A stretch of DNA of 12,812 nt, taken from positions 1 to 12,812 of the forward strand of contig JADGNL010000080.1 of assembly GCA_017883495.1 (NCBI GenBank), read 5' to 3'. The stretch is from Methanomicrobiales archaeon (GTDB lineage Archaea; Halobacteriota; Methanomicrobia; Methanomicrobiales; Methanospirillaceae). A program made the translations under genes and the position numbers. Of the stretch, positions 1 to 6,105 are shown piece after piece (position 1 is the stretch's first letter; each line of letters opens with the position of its first letter). Below the pieces are notes generated by a model. The model did no database searches. It had not been told where the DNA came from and saw nothing but the letters and a program-made list of their open reading frames with translations.

Positions 1-1003
1 CAGTCCGCCGCCGGTCGACGCCGGGACAGTCGAGCCGCGGCGGCGGCTCCCGGCCGAGCACGGCGGCCGCGAACTTGATGTCCGAGTTCCGGTAGCGGTA
101 CGGTTCGGCCGCGCCGGTTGCGAGCAGCTCCTGCAGCCGCGTCGGCCGGATCGCGGGCGCCTGCTCGAAGGACCAGCACGCGACCGGGCCGCAGGAGGAC
201 CCCCAGAGGAACCGGCAGGGGTGGCGGAGGTGGAGCCCGGCTTTGAGGAGCTCGCGCTGGACGGCCCGGAGGCCGGTCGCGTTTTCGAGGTCGGCCGGCT
301 CCACGAGCAGGACCGTGCCGCGCTCGTCGAGGTGCGAGGCCCAGCGCATGACCGTCGCGGCCTTCGCGGTAGGATCGCCGGGGAGCTCGTTGAGCAGGTT
401 CGAGAGGACGAGGAGGTCGATCCCGTCGGGAATCTCCGCGTCGCCGACGGTCACGGCGTCGGCCGCGAGGGCACGGCGGATGCGGACGGCGTCGTTCGGC
501 TCCGCGAACCCGCGGACCAGGTGGCGGCAGGCCTCGCGGTGCTCCTCCGAGGGCTCGACCGGCAGTACCTCGGCCGAGAAGCCCGGCAGGTATCGGCCGA
601 GCGTGATCAGCGCGAGCGGGACCACGCCCGGCCCCGTGCCGAGGTCGACGACGCGCATGCCGCGGGAGAGGAGGCCGTCGGCCGCGAGCCGGGCGAGGAG
701 GCGGCAGGACTGGAAGTAGTAGACCGGGAACTGGTACGCGAGGTACGCGAGGACCGAGTACCCGCTCCGGTACGAGATCCGGCGCCGCTCGCCGGCCTTC
801 CAGTACCCGCTCTTCTGCGCCACGACGGCGCGCCGCAGTTTTTCGAGGACGGCGGGGTCGTCGAGCGGCTTTCCCGTCTTGGTCGCGACGTAGCCCTCGA
901 CGAGCGCCTCGAGCGGCTCGGGGAGCCGGCCCGCGTCGAGAAACGCGGAGAATGCCCGGAGGGCGTCCGGCGAGGGAATGAAGGGTTCGCCGCCGGCGGT
1001 CAT
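1..1003 (-). CDS. Rsm22-like SAM-dependent methyltransferase, C-terminus cut by window edge
   Basis: The reverse strand is open from the ATG at 1003-1001 to base 1 (334 codons, no stop). A class I methyltransferase glycine motif, VVDLGTGPG, lies at about residues 118-126. Before it is a conserved-looking helical stretch (YLAYQFPVYYFQSCRLL, residues 87-103). The C-terminal part has Cys263, Cys271 and Cys276 in an HPC...SSCGP...CWSF arrangement, then Cys326. This resembles the APCPH...CP...WCHF signature and fourth cysteine of the Rsm22/METTL17 family, which associates with the small ribosomal subunit and, in mitochondria, binds a 4Fe-4S cluster. A role in rRNA modification or small-subunit assembly is therefore likely but inferred. 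The start is set by the ATGA overlap with the stop of the upstream glycosyltransferase gene, implying translational coupling. A generic methyltransferase acting on something else remains possible. Confidence 0.8.
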   Translation of the reverse strand, partial: MTAGGEPFIPSPDALRAFSAFLDAGRLPEPLEALVEGYVATKTGKPLDDPAVLEKLRRAVVAQKSGYWKAGERRRISYRSGYSVLAYLAYQFPVYYFQSCRLLARLAADGLLSRGMRVVDLGTGPGVVPLALITLGRYLPGFSAEVLPVEPSEEHREACRHLVRGFAEPNDAVRIRRALAADAVTVGDAEIPDGIDLLVLSNLLNELPGDPTAKAATVMRWASHLDERGTVLLVEPADLENATGLRAVQRELLKAGLHLRHPCRFLWGSSCGPVACWSFEQAPAIRPTRLQELLATGAAEPYRYRNSDIKFAAAVLGREPPPRLDCPGVDRRRT

Positions 1004-1944
1004 GGTCTGGATGCTGCCGCGTCGCGGGCGAGGTAGAGGTCGGCGAGCCGGTTGAACGGCCCCTCGCCGAATCTCGCGGCGGCAGCGGCCGCCCTGTACT
1101 TCCAGTTGCCGGGCTGGAGGGCCGCGCCGCGCCGGAGGTAATTCCGCCCCTTCGCGAACTCGCCCGCCCGGGCCCACTGGAGCCCGAGCCGGACGTAGTG
1201 CTCGGCGAGGATCGCCGGGTGGGCCGCGAAGTCGTCGTGGTGGAGCTCGAGGATCCGCTCCATCGAGCGGTAGATGCCCGTGCGGTTCTCGGAGATCCCA
1301 GTCGGGTCGTAGCGCGAGTTCAGGAGCGGTTCGTCGATGTACCGGAACTGGTAGTCGCGCGAGATCCGGAGGAAGAGCTCCCACTCCTGCTTCCCGGGCA
1401 GCCCCTCGAGCCAGTAGCCCGAGCGGTCGAAGCACTCGCGCCGGACCACGGCGGCCTGGGTGGTGACGAAGTTGTTCCGGAGGAGCTCCTCGTGGATCCA
1501 GCCGTCGCGCTTCTTCACCCAGGGGAGCGGGATGTAGACCCGGTTCTCGTTCGCATCGACGTACTTCCAGTACCCCGAGTAGACGACGCCCACCTCGGGG
1601 CCGGCGGTCTCGAACGCGGCCATGTTCTTTGCGAGCTTCTCGGGGAACCAGTCGTCGTCCGAGTCCTGGAACGAGATGAAGGGGGCACTTGCTGCGCGGA
1701 TGCCGACGTTGCGCGCGTGGTTCGCGCCCTGGTTCGGCTCGTACCGGATGTACCGGACCCGCGGGTCGTCGTAGCGGGCCATGACGGCGGGCGTGTCGTC
1801 GCCCGATCCGTCGTCGACCACGATCAGCTCGAAGTCCGTGTAGGTCTGCGCGAGCACGCTCTCGATCGCCCGCGGCAGGAGGTGACCGCGATTGTACGTC
1901 GGGAGCACGACGCTGACCGTCGGGGTGCCCGGGGGCGTCGGCAT
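1000..1944 (-). CDS. Family 2 (GT-A fold) glycosyltransferase with TPR-like tail
   Basis: The product has 314 residues from the ATG at 1944-1942. The GT2 fold is clear: the strand VSVVLPTYNRG (residues 10-20), the nucleotide-binding VVDDGSGDD (42-50), NQGANHARNVG (71-81), and the metal-binding acidic cluster DSDDDW (94-99). The rest of the protein looks like the usual acceptor side of GT2 enzymes. The last 80 or so residues (EHYVRLGLQWARAG..., LRRGAALQPGNW) look like a degenerate TPR helix pair. No membrane helix or signal peptide is seen, so it should be cytoplasmic, probably adding a sugar to a surface glycan or S-layer glycoprotein precursor; donor and acceptor cannot be told. A TTG at 1974 would add ten residues but precedes no better ribosome site, so the ATG is preferred. 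Neither start has a clear Shine-Dalgarno sequence. The stop overlaps the next gene's ATG. Confidence 0.88.
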   Translation of the reverse strand: MPTPPGTPTVSVVLPTYNRGHLLPRAIESVLAQTYTDFELIVVDDGSGDDTPAVMARYDDPRVRYIRYEPNQGANHARNVGIRAASAPFISFQDSDDDWFPEKLAKNMAAFETAGPEVGVVYSGYWKYVDANENRVYIPLPWVKKRDGWIHEELLRNNFVTTQAAVVRRECFDRSGYWLEGLPGKQEWELFLRISRDYQFRYIDEPLLNSRYDPTGISENRTGIYRSMERILELHHDDFAAHPAILAEHYVRLGLQWARAGEFAKGRNYLRRGAALQPGNWKYRAAAAAARFGEGPFNRLADLYLARDAAASRP

Positions 1945-2025
1945 GTGAGGGTGATGTTGGCGCCGGGGGGTCAAAAGGGTGATGCCGGCCGGCAGGAGAC
2001 CGGCGACGGGGGCTCCGGCGCGGGA

Positions 2026-2229
2026 TTACCGGGCCTGGGCGTCGTACGCCACGAGGACCGATCCGGTCTCCTGTTCGAGCGATCGGAGCCGTTCGAGCTC
2101 TCCGGGGGAGAGCTGCCTGTACCGGGGGAGTCGCTCGTACCCGACGAGGACGACGCCCATTCTCTCCTCGAGGCGCCGGATCTCGTCGAGCTGCCGGTCC
2201 TCGAGCCGTGCGGGCCGTGCGCATTCCAT
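2026..2229 (-). CDS. Small protein (67 aa) built from a duplicated helix-strand motif
   Basis: The product is not assigned to a known function. The ATG at 2229-2227 follows GGTGA (2239-2235) at five bases, with a TATA box at 2262-2268. This makes it the start rather than the upstream in-frame extension that would begin inside the promoter. The protein consists of two related units: LDEIRRLEERMGVVLVGYE (residues 14-32) and LERLRSLEQETGSVLVAYD (45-63), identical at nine of nineteen positions with several conservative changes. Each predicts as an amphipathic helix followed by a short beta strand. The linker carries LPRYRQLSP (34-42). There is one cysteine (Cys3) and no membrane segment. It is the first gene of a leftward cluster, 81 bp before the glycosyltransferase, and may be cotranscribed with it since no TATA box was seen in that gap. 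The good promoter and ribosome site support a real gene despite its length. Confidence 0.75.
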   Translation of the reverse strand: MECARPARLEDRQLDEIRRLEERMGVVLVGYERLPRYRQLSPGELERLRSLEQETGSVLVAYDAQAR

Positions 2230-2234
2230 GCCTT

Positions 2235-2268
2235 TCACCGGACGGTTACTCTCCCTCCCGGGATATAT
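2235..2268 (-). promoter_or_regulatory. Promoter and ribosome binding site of the 67-aa protein gene
   Basis: Reading leftward, CATATATC (about 2262-2269) is a plausible TATA box. Transcription would begin about 25 bases on, near 2240, immediately before the GGTGA ribosome binding site (2239-2235). The leader would be only about ten bases. The TATATA core is nearly symmetrical and could also fire rightward. Confidence 0.6.
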
Positions 2269-2290
2269 GCGTTCGGGCGGCTGCAGGGGA

Positions 2291-2320
2291 GGGGAAGCCG
2301 GGTTCCATTCCGGTTTCTCC
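2291..2320 (+). other. 11-bp hairpin with 8-base loop in divergent intergenic region
   Basis: GGGGAAGCCGG (2291-2301) pairs with CCGGTTTCTCC (2310-2320) around the loop GTTCCATT. Nine pairs are Watson-Crick and two are G-U in the rightward RNA (2293-2318 and 2297-2314). On the leftward strand these two become A-C mismatches, so the fold favours a rightward transcript. It lies between the two divergent promoters and belongs to no recognised gene. Confidence 0.45.
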
Positions 2321-2460
2321 ATATCGAAGATGCGACTCTCACGCCTGAGGCCCTCCTCTCCTCTTCCTTGTGGGACTCCGACCCTGGCCCGCGTTCGACG
2401 AACGGCCGTGAATCCATCGCCCGTCGTTATTGCCGTGCAACGTCGAATTGCAAATTTCTA

Positions 2461-2513
2461 TTATATACCCCGTGCGAGGTGGTTGTGTCGAGAGATTCGG
2501 CAGGGGAGAGGAG
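2461..2513 (+). promoter_or_regulatory. Promoter and ribosome binding site of the HEAT-repeat gene
   Basis: TTATATA at 2461-2467 sits in the A+T-rich stretch GCAAATTTCTATTATATA, in sharp contrast to the surrounding GC-rich DNA. Initiation is expected near 2490, giving a leader of about 28 bases. A purine-rich GGGGAGAGGAG (2503-2513) contains GGAG at 2510-2513, four bases before the ATG at 2518. The palindrome GTTCGACGAAC (2393-2403) about 60 bp upstream of the TATA box could be an operator, but this is speculative. Confidence 0.65.
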
Positions 2514-2517
2514 AGAG

Positions 2518-2982
2518 ATGGAGAAGGGGAACGAGTCAGTTCACGAGCTCGTTGCGAAGCTCGTGCAGGGAACGACCTACGAGATGCTCGACGCGGCCGA
2601 GGCGATCGCCGCGCACGGTTCGGCAGGCGTCGTATCCGTCGCGCCCCTGCTCCGGGCGAAGGACCGCGAGACGCGGTGGCGGGCCGCAGTCGCCCTCGAG
2701 CGGATCGGCGCGCCCGCAGTCGATGCCCTGGTCATGGGCGCCCGCGACTCCGACTATCTCGTCCGGGTCCCGGCGATCTGGGCGCTCGAACACGTCGGCG
2801 ACGACCGGGCCGTGGGCGCGCTCGTCGAGAATCTGATCGGCAAGAACGAGTGCTGCCGCTGGATGGCCGGAGCGGCTCTCACGGCGATCGGCGGGGCCGA
2901 GGGGCGCGGTCAGGTCGATGCCGCCTTCGCGAACGACCCGGCCGGACGCGGGATCGTCGAGGAACTGATCGAGGGCTCCTGA
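2518..2982 (+). CDS. HEAT-repeat (PBS lyase-like) protein
   Basis: The product has 154 residues. It is almost wholly alpha-helical, with repeating units of about 31 residues typical of PBS-lyase HEAT repeats: RETRWRAAVALERIGAPAVDAL, then DYLVRVPAIWALEHVGDDRAVGAL, then ECCRWMAGAALTAIGG. The R/W-AA-AL-IG pattern marks each helix pair, and a more diverged unit opens the protein (YEMLDAAEAIAAHG). Such proteins are generally binding scaffolds in the cytoplasm; no catalytic residues are evident and the partner is unknown. The start is supported by GGAG four bases upstream and a TATA box at 2461-2467. It appears to be a single-gene unit, since a terminator candidate follows and the next gene is convergent. 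The adjacent cysteines at 'ECCRW' in the last repeat are its only notable side-chain feature; a cofactor role would be a guess. Confidence 0.85.
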   Translation: MEKGNESVHELVAKLVQGTTYEMLDAAEAIAAHGSAGVVSVAPLLRAKDRETRWRAAVALERIGAPAVDALVMGARDSDYLVRVPAIWALEHVGDDRAVGALVENLIGKNECCRWMAGAALTAIGGAEGRGQVDAAFANDPAGRGIVEELIEGS

Positions 2983-3034
2983 TATCGCCAATCCCCGGTC
3001 CGTGATTGGAATCCGCCGTCAGGTTCACCATCGC

Positions 3035-3061
3035 GGGGCTCCGCGCCCCCCCTCGTTTTTT
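3035..3061 (+). terminator. Terminator of the HEAT-repeat gene
   Basis: A short GC stem, GGGGC (3035-3039) with GCCCC (3045-3049), is followed after seven bases by TTTTTT (3056-3061). Archaeal termination depends mainly on the T-run, so the stem may be incidental. A separate six-base inverted repeat, CCAATC (2988-2993) with GATTGG (3004-3009), lies just after the stop codon. Confidence 0.5.
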
Positions 3062-3153
3062 CGTTCGCACCTGCCATGAGACGACGTGTTCCTCGGTGGC
3101 AGTTCTGCGGTTTTCGCTCCGGGCCGATGTTCGGGCCATCGCTCCGGACGCGT

Positions 3154-3161
3154 AAAAAAAA
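3154..3161 (-). terminator. Oligo-T terminator of the FMN glutamate synthase-family gene
   Basis: Eight consecutive T on the leftward strand begin 15 bases after the stop codon of the gene ending at 3176. No strong hairpin precedes them, as expected for archaeal intrinsic termination. Confidence 0.6.
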
Positions 3162-3175
3162 GAGATTCGGATTGC

Positions 3176-4765
3176 TCAGTCGAGCAGGATGCCGAGCGCC
3201 TGGTCCCTGTACGCGTCCATCACGTACGGCAGGCCCGAGACCTTCGCGGCCTCTTCCGAGAGGGCGAAGACGTCGTCCCGCGTGACCGTCCTGAGCGAGA
3301 AGTTCCTGCTGCCGGCCATCAGCTGCTGCAGCCCGGTCTTGAAGCGCTGGGCGTAGGTGTAGATACCGGCCGCGCCGAGCGGGATCTCGTTGATCCGGCT
3401 GCCGTACTTCTCCTTGAGCTCCTCGTAGTTGGCGAAGATCTCCGGGATGGTCGAGCCGTACTTCGCGACGCCCTTGGGCAGATCGCCGGCCTCGAGCCAC
3501 TTGCCGATGTTCTTCCCAACGAACCCGGGGATCATCAGCCCGCGGCCCATGCAGACCGCCTTGACGTACGGGGCGCCCATCGCGAGCGACTTGAAGACGT
3601 TCGCTTCGTCGCCGAAGCCGCCGCCGATCGCGAGGTCCGGTACGCGCATGCCCTTCTTCGTGAGGAGGCCGGCGTACTGGTGCGCGAGCGCCTGGAGGTA
3701 GAACGTCGGGATGCCCCACTCGTTCATCATCGGCCAGGGACTCATGCCCGTGCCGCCGCCGGCGCCGTCGATCGTCAGGAGATCGATCTTGGCCTCCGAG
3801 CCGAAGCGCATGGCCATGGCGAGTTCCTGGGCGGAGTACGCGCCCGTCTTGAGCGTGATCCGCTTGAACCCGATCCCGCGCAGGCGGTCGATCTCCTCGA
3901 GGAAGCCCTCCTTCGAGACGAAGCCGAGGCGCGAGTGGCGCTCGAACTCCTTCAGGCCGCCGGCCGCGAAGGCCTTCTCGTTCTCGCTCGCCGTGGGGTC
4001 GGGCAGAACGATGTATCCGCGCCGCTTCAGCTCGCGGGCGCGCTCGATGTCGCGGACCTTGATCTCTCCGCCGATGCACTTCGCGCCCTGGCCCCACTTC
4101 AGTTCAATTGTGTCCAGATTGTGTTTCGAGGCGACATACTCCGCGGTTCCAAGCCGGGTGTCCTCCACGTTCATCTGGACGAGGATCTCGCCGAAGCCCT
4201 CGTGGAACTTCCGGTAGATCTCGATTCTTCTGTCGATCTCGGGGGATTTCGTTACTTTACCGTTGTTGTCGCGGACCAGGCCGGGGTCGATCCCGCCGAC
4301 GTTCTCGCCGCAGACGAGGGTGATCCCCGAGATGGCCGCGCCGATGGCGAAATGCTCCCAGTTGACCCGGGCGATCTCGGTCGAGCCGAGCGCGCCCGTG
4401 AAGATCGGGAGGCGCATGGGGACCTTGATGTCCCAGCCGTACTCGGTCCGGGTGTCGACGTCGGAGAAGATCGCGGTGTCGGGCGAGGCCTCGACGCCCT
4501 CGGGAAGCCCCCGGGCGCCCACTGCGTAGCCCTGGATGTTCACGTGCGAGTAGTCGACGGGGAACTGCTTGTCCGCGCCGGCCGTGATCTCGCCGAACGG
4601 GCCGGGGTAGAGGACCTCGCGCCCGCGGAATGACGAGAGCCAGATCTCGCAGGCCCCGCGGCACCCGTCCACGCAGCGCGTGCAGATGCCGGAGGTCGGC
4701 GAGACGTCGCGGGACCGGTTCGAGGTCCCGACGGCCTCGTTGGTGTTCGGTGTTCGTAGATTCAT
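3176..4765 (-). CDS. FMN-binding glutamate synthase-family protein with N-terminal Fe-S motif
   Basis: The product has 529 residues. Residues 28-39 hold CX2CX3CX3C (Cys28, 31, 35, 39), suited to an Fe-S cluster. The rest matches the FMN-binding TIM barrel of the glutamate synthase/IMPDH group: KWGQGAK at 223-229, DGAGGGTGMSP at 333-343 (equivalent to GHDGGTGASP), and IGGGFGDEANVFKSLAMGA at 380-398 for phosphate binding. It lacks the amidotransferase domain, and the CX5CPVG-type 3Fe-4S cysteines that follow the barrel in true GltB are absent; only Cys405 lies there. A flavin oxidoreductase is likely, but its substrate is unknown and glutamate synthesis should not be assumed. The start has AGGTGA three bases upstream and a TTTATATA box at 4891-4884. 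The gene appears monocistronic. 'GltB' is the obvious label but an over-claim. Confidence 0.87.
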   Translation of the reverse strand: MNLRTPNTNEAVGTSNRSRDVSPTSGICTRCVDGCRGACEIWLSSFRGREVLYPGPFGEITAGADKQFPVDYSHVNIQGYAVGARGLPEGVEASPDTAIFSDVDTRTEYGWDIKVPMRLPIFTGALGSTEIARVNWEHFAIGAAISGITLVCGENVGGIDPGLVRDNNGKVTKSPEIDRRIEIYRKFHEGFGEILVQMNVEDTRLGTAEYVASKHNLDTIELKWGQGAKCIGGEIKVRDIERARELKRRGYIVLPDPTASENEKAFAAGGLKEFERHSRLGFVSKEGFLEEIDRLRGIGFKRITLKTGAYSAQELAMAMRFGSEAKIDLLTIDGAGGGTGMSPWPMMNEWGIPTFYLQALAHQYAGLLTKKGMRVPDLAIGGGFGDEANVFKSLAMGAPYVKAVCMGRGLMIPGFVGKNIGKWLEAGDLPKGVAKYGSTIPEIFANYEELKEKYGSRINEIPLGAAGIYTYAQRFKTGLQQLMAGSRNFSLRTVTRDDVFALSEEAAKVSGLPYVMDAYRDQALGILLD

Positions 4766-4768
4766 GAG

Positions 4769-4893
4769 TCACCTGTTCTCAAATCTGGACGGAGCGCACC
4801 GAGCGAGCCCGGCGGACCGAGACGTCAGAGAATCCCGGACTGCGCCCGCATACGACTCCGCTGATGGAACTTCGCTGTTGCCATATATAAAAA
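4769..4893 (-). promoter_or_regulatory. Promoter, leader and ribosome binding site of the FMN protein gene
   Basis: TTTATATA reading leftward (4891-4884, within TTTTTATATAT) is a near-ideal archaeal TATA box. Initiation is expected near 4862, leaving a leader of about 97 bases, long compared with its neighbours. I recognise no riboswitch in that leader. The ribosome site AGGTGA (4774-4769) is three bases from the ATG. Confidence 0.6.
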
Positions 4894-5045
4894 CGATGGG
4901 TCAAACGGAGAGCGATACGGGCTTGAAATCGCGAACGGGGCGATTAAATCATATGCTTTGGATCCGGGGAACAGCGCTTCCTTCCGACGATATATAGGTA
5001 TCCGGCTTTCGTTTCCTGGCTCATTGAATGGATGTGTGAAATGGG

Positions 5046-5051
5046 AAAAAA
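5046..5051 (-). terminator. Oligo-T terminator of the Mrp gene
   Basis: Six consecutive T on the leftward strand lie 11 bases after the TAA at 5064-5062, followed by CCCATTT. This matches archaeal intrinsic terminators; no stable hairpin is seen. Confidence 0.55.
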
Positions 5052-5061
5052 GGTGGAACAG

Positions 5062-5961
5062 TTACCCTTCGACGCGCTTGATCAGGTTCTCCATGACCTC
5101 GTTGATCGCCTTCCAGGTGGGGTCGTCGAGCCCCCGCCGGATCACGGCCGGCCGGCCCGCGTCGCCGGCCTCGCGCATCGCGATATCGAGCGGGATCGAC
5201 CCGAGATACGGGACGCCGAGATCCTCGGCCATCTTCTTGCCGCCGCCCTTGCCGAAGACGTCGATCTCCGTCTGGCAGTGGGGGCAGACCATCCCGCTCA
5301 TGTTCTCGACCACGCCGATCACGGGGATGCCGAGCTTCTCCACGAACCGCACGGCCTTGCTCGTCTCGAGGGTGGCCACCTCCTGCGGCGTGGTGACGAT
5401 CACGGCCCCCCGCAGGTTCGGCGCGAGCTGGGCGATCGTCAGCGCCTCGTCGCCCGTACCCGGCGGCAGGTCGACCACGAGATAATCGAGCGAGCCCCAG
5501 TTGACGTCCGTGAGGAACTGGCTGATCGCGGACATCTTCATCGGTCCCCGCCAGATCACCGGCGTCGAGGTGTCGGGGAGCAGGAACGCCATCGAGACCG
5601 CCGCGAGCGTCCCGGTGACGCGCACGGGTTCGATCTTGTTGTCGATTGTCTGGAGCCGGGAGTTCTCGATCCCGAGCATCTTCGGGACCGTCGGCCCGTG
5701 GAGGTCGAGGTCGAGCAGGCCCGTGTTGTACCCGTGGCTCGAGAGGGCGTATGCGAGGTTCACAGCCACCGTGGACTTACCCACGCCCCCCTTGCCCGAG
5801 AGGACCAGGATCACGTGCTTGACGTCGAGCGCGGCCCTCTCAGGGAGGCTGCTCTCCATGCCGTGCTCCTTTGCGCTCGGGCAGCTCGCGCACTCGCCGC
5901 TGCAGCTCTTCTTCATCTCGTCGTCGGTGCACGCGTCGGGATCGGTCGAATTCTCGGGCAT
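5062..5961 (-). CDS. mrp: Mrp/NBP35-type Fe-S cluster carrier ATPase
   Basis: The product has 299 residues, normal for archaeal Mrp/ApbC/NBP35 proteins, which bind and transfer 4Fe-4S clusters in the cytoplasm. The deviant Walker A motif GKGGVGKST spans residues 56-64. The family signatures DLDLHGPTVPKMLG (84-97), WRGPMKMSAISQF (137-149) and the Walker B-like VVDLPPGTGDE (162-172) follow in order. The paired CPHC (Cys226, Cys229) is the subunit-bridging cluster site. The N-terminus carries Cys11, Cys20, Cys24 and Cys27, a four-cysteine set like that of eukaryotic NBP35 though with different spacing. The start ATG at 5961 lies about eight bases after the expected transcription start, so the message would be nearly leaderless; only a weak GGGAT precedes it. 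It diverges from the glucan synthase gene and is probably transcribed alone. Confidence 0.95.
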   Translation of the reverse strand: MPENSTDPDACTDDEMKKSCSGECASCPSAKEHGMESSLPERAALDVKHVILVLSGKGGVGKSTVAVNLAYALSSHGYNTGLLDLDLHGPTVPKMLGIENSRLQTIDNKIEPVRVTGTLAAVSMAFLLPDTSTPVIWRGPMKMSAISQFLTDVNWGSLDYLVVDLPPGTGDEALTIAQLAPNLRGAVIVTTPQEVATLETSKAVRFVEKLGIPVIGVVENMSGMVCPHCQTEIDVFGKGGGKKMAEDLGVPYLGSIPLDIAMREAGDAGRPAVIRRGLDDPTWKAINEVMENLIKRVEG

Positions 5962-5990
5962 AACGCTATCCCGTTCTCGATGAGTCGGAT

Positions 5991-5999
5991 ACTATTTAA
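5991..5999. promoter_or_regulatory. A+T core element, probably shared divergent promoter
   Basis: Leftward it reads TTAAATAGT, about 26 bases before the expected start of the Mrp message. Rightward it reads ACTATTTAA and would place a start near 6020, about 85 bases ahead of the glucan synthase GTG. It is the only clear A+T-rich core between the two genes. Confidence 0.45.
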
Positions 6000-6105
6000 G
6001 GTTGCCACCCCGCATCCTGACAGCGAAGGTTACATGCGTCGGCAGAGCGATTAGGACGGAAAGCAGACACTTCTACAACGCCCGGGAACCCGGGGGGACG
6101 GTCGG

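Larger units (their letters stand above)
4766..5061. other. Intergenic region with two TATA-like elements and an inverted repeat
   Basis: No credible protein gene is present. The region holds the leader and promoter of the FMN protein gene (4766-4893), an inverted repeat AATCGC (4927-4932) with GCGATT (4940-4945) around a seven-base spacer, a second TATATA at 4991-4996, and the oligo-T terminator of the Mrp gene at 5046-5051. The DNA is notably richer in A+T than the genes. Confidence 0.55.

Noticed and set aside
221..1036. Rightward open frame of 271 codons
   Set aside because: It is antisense to the Rsm22-like gene, whose leftward frame carries clear methyltransferase and cysteine motifs.
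2297..2320. T-arm-like GGTTCCATTCC suggesting a tRNA
   Set aside because: The loop is eight bases and no matching acceptor, D or anticodon arms can be drawn around it; a simple hairpin explains it better.
2230..2322. N-terminal extension of the 67-aa protein to an ATG at 2322
   Set aside because: The extension would run through the TATA box and ribosome binding site, is proline-rich without pattern, and is not part of the repeat structure.
1198..2517. Rightward frame continuous with the HEAT-repeat gene from 1198
   Set aside because: The part before 2518 is antisense to the glycosyltransferase and the 67-aa gene and shows no domain. The promoter and GGAG site put the real start at 2518.
5032..6054. 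Rightward 340-codon frame preceded by a TATATA box
   Set aside because: Almost all of it is antisense to the well-supported Mrp gene and its composition is that of a shadow frame. The TATATA at 4991 is symmetrical and does not prove rightward transcription.
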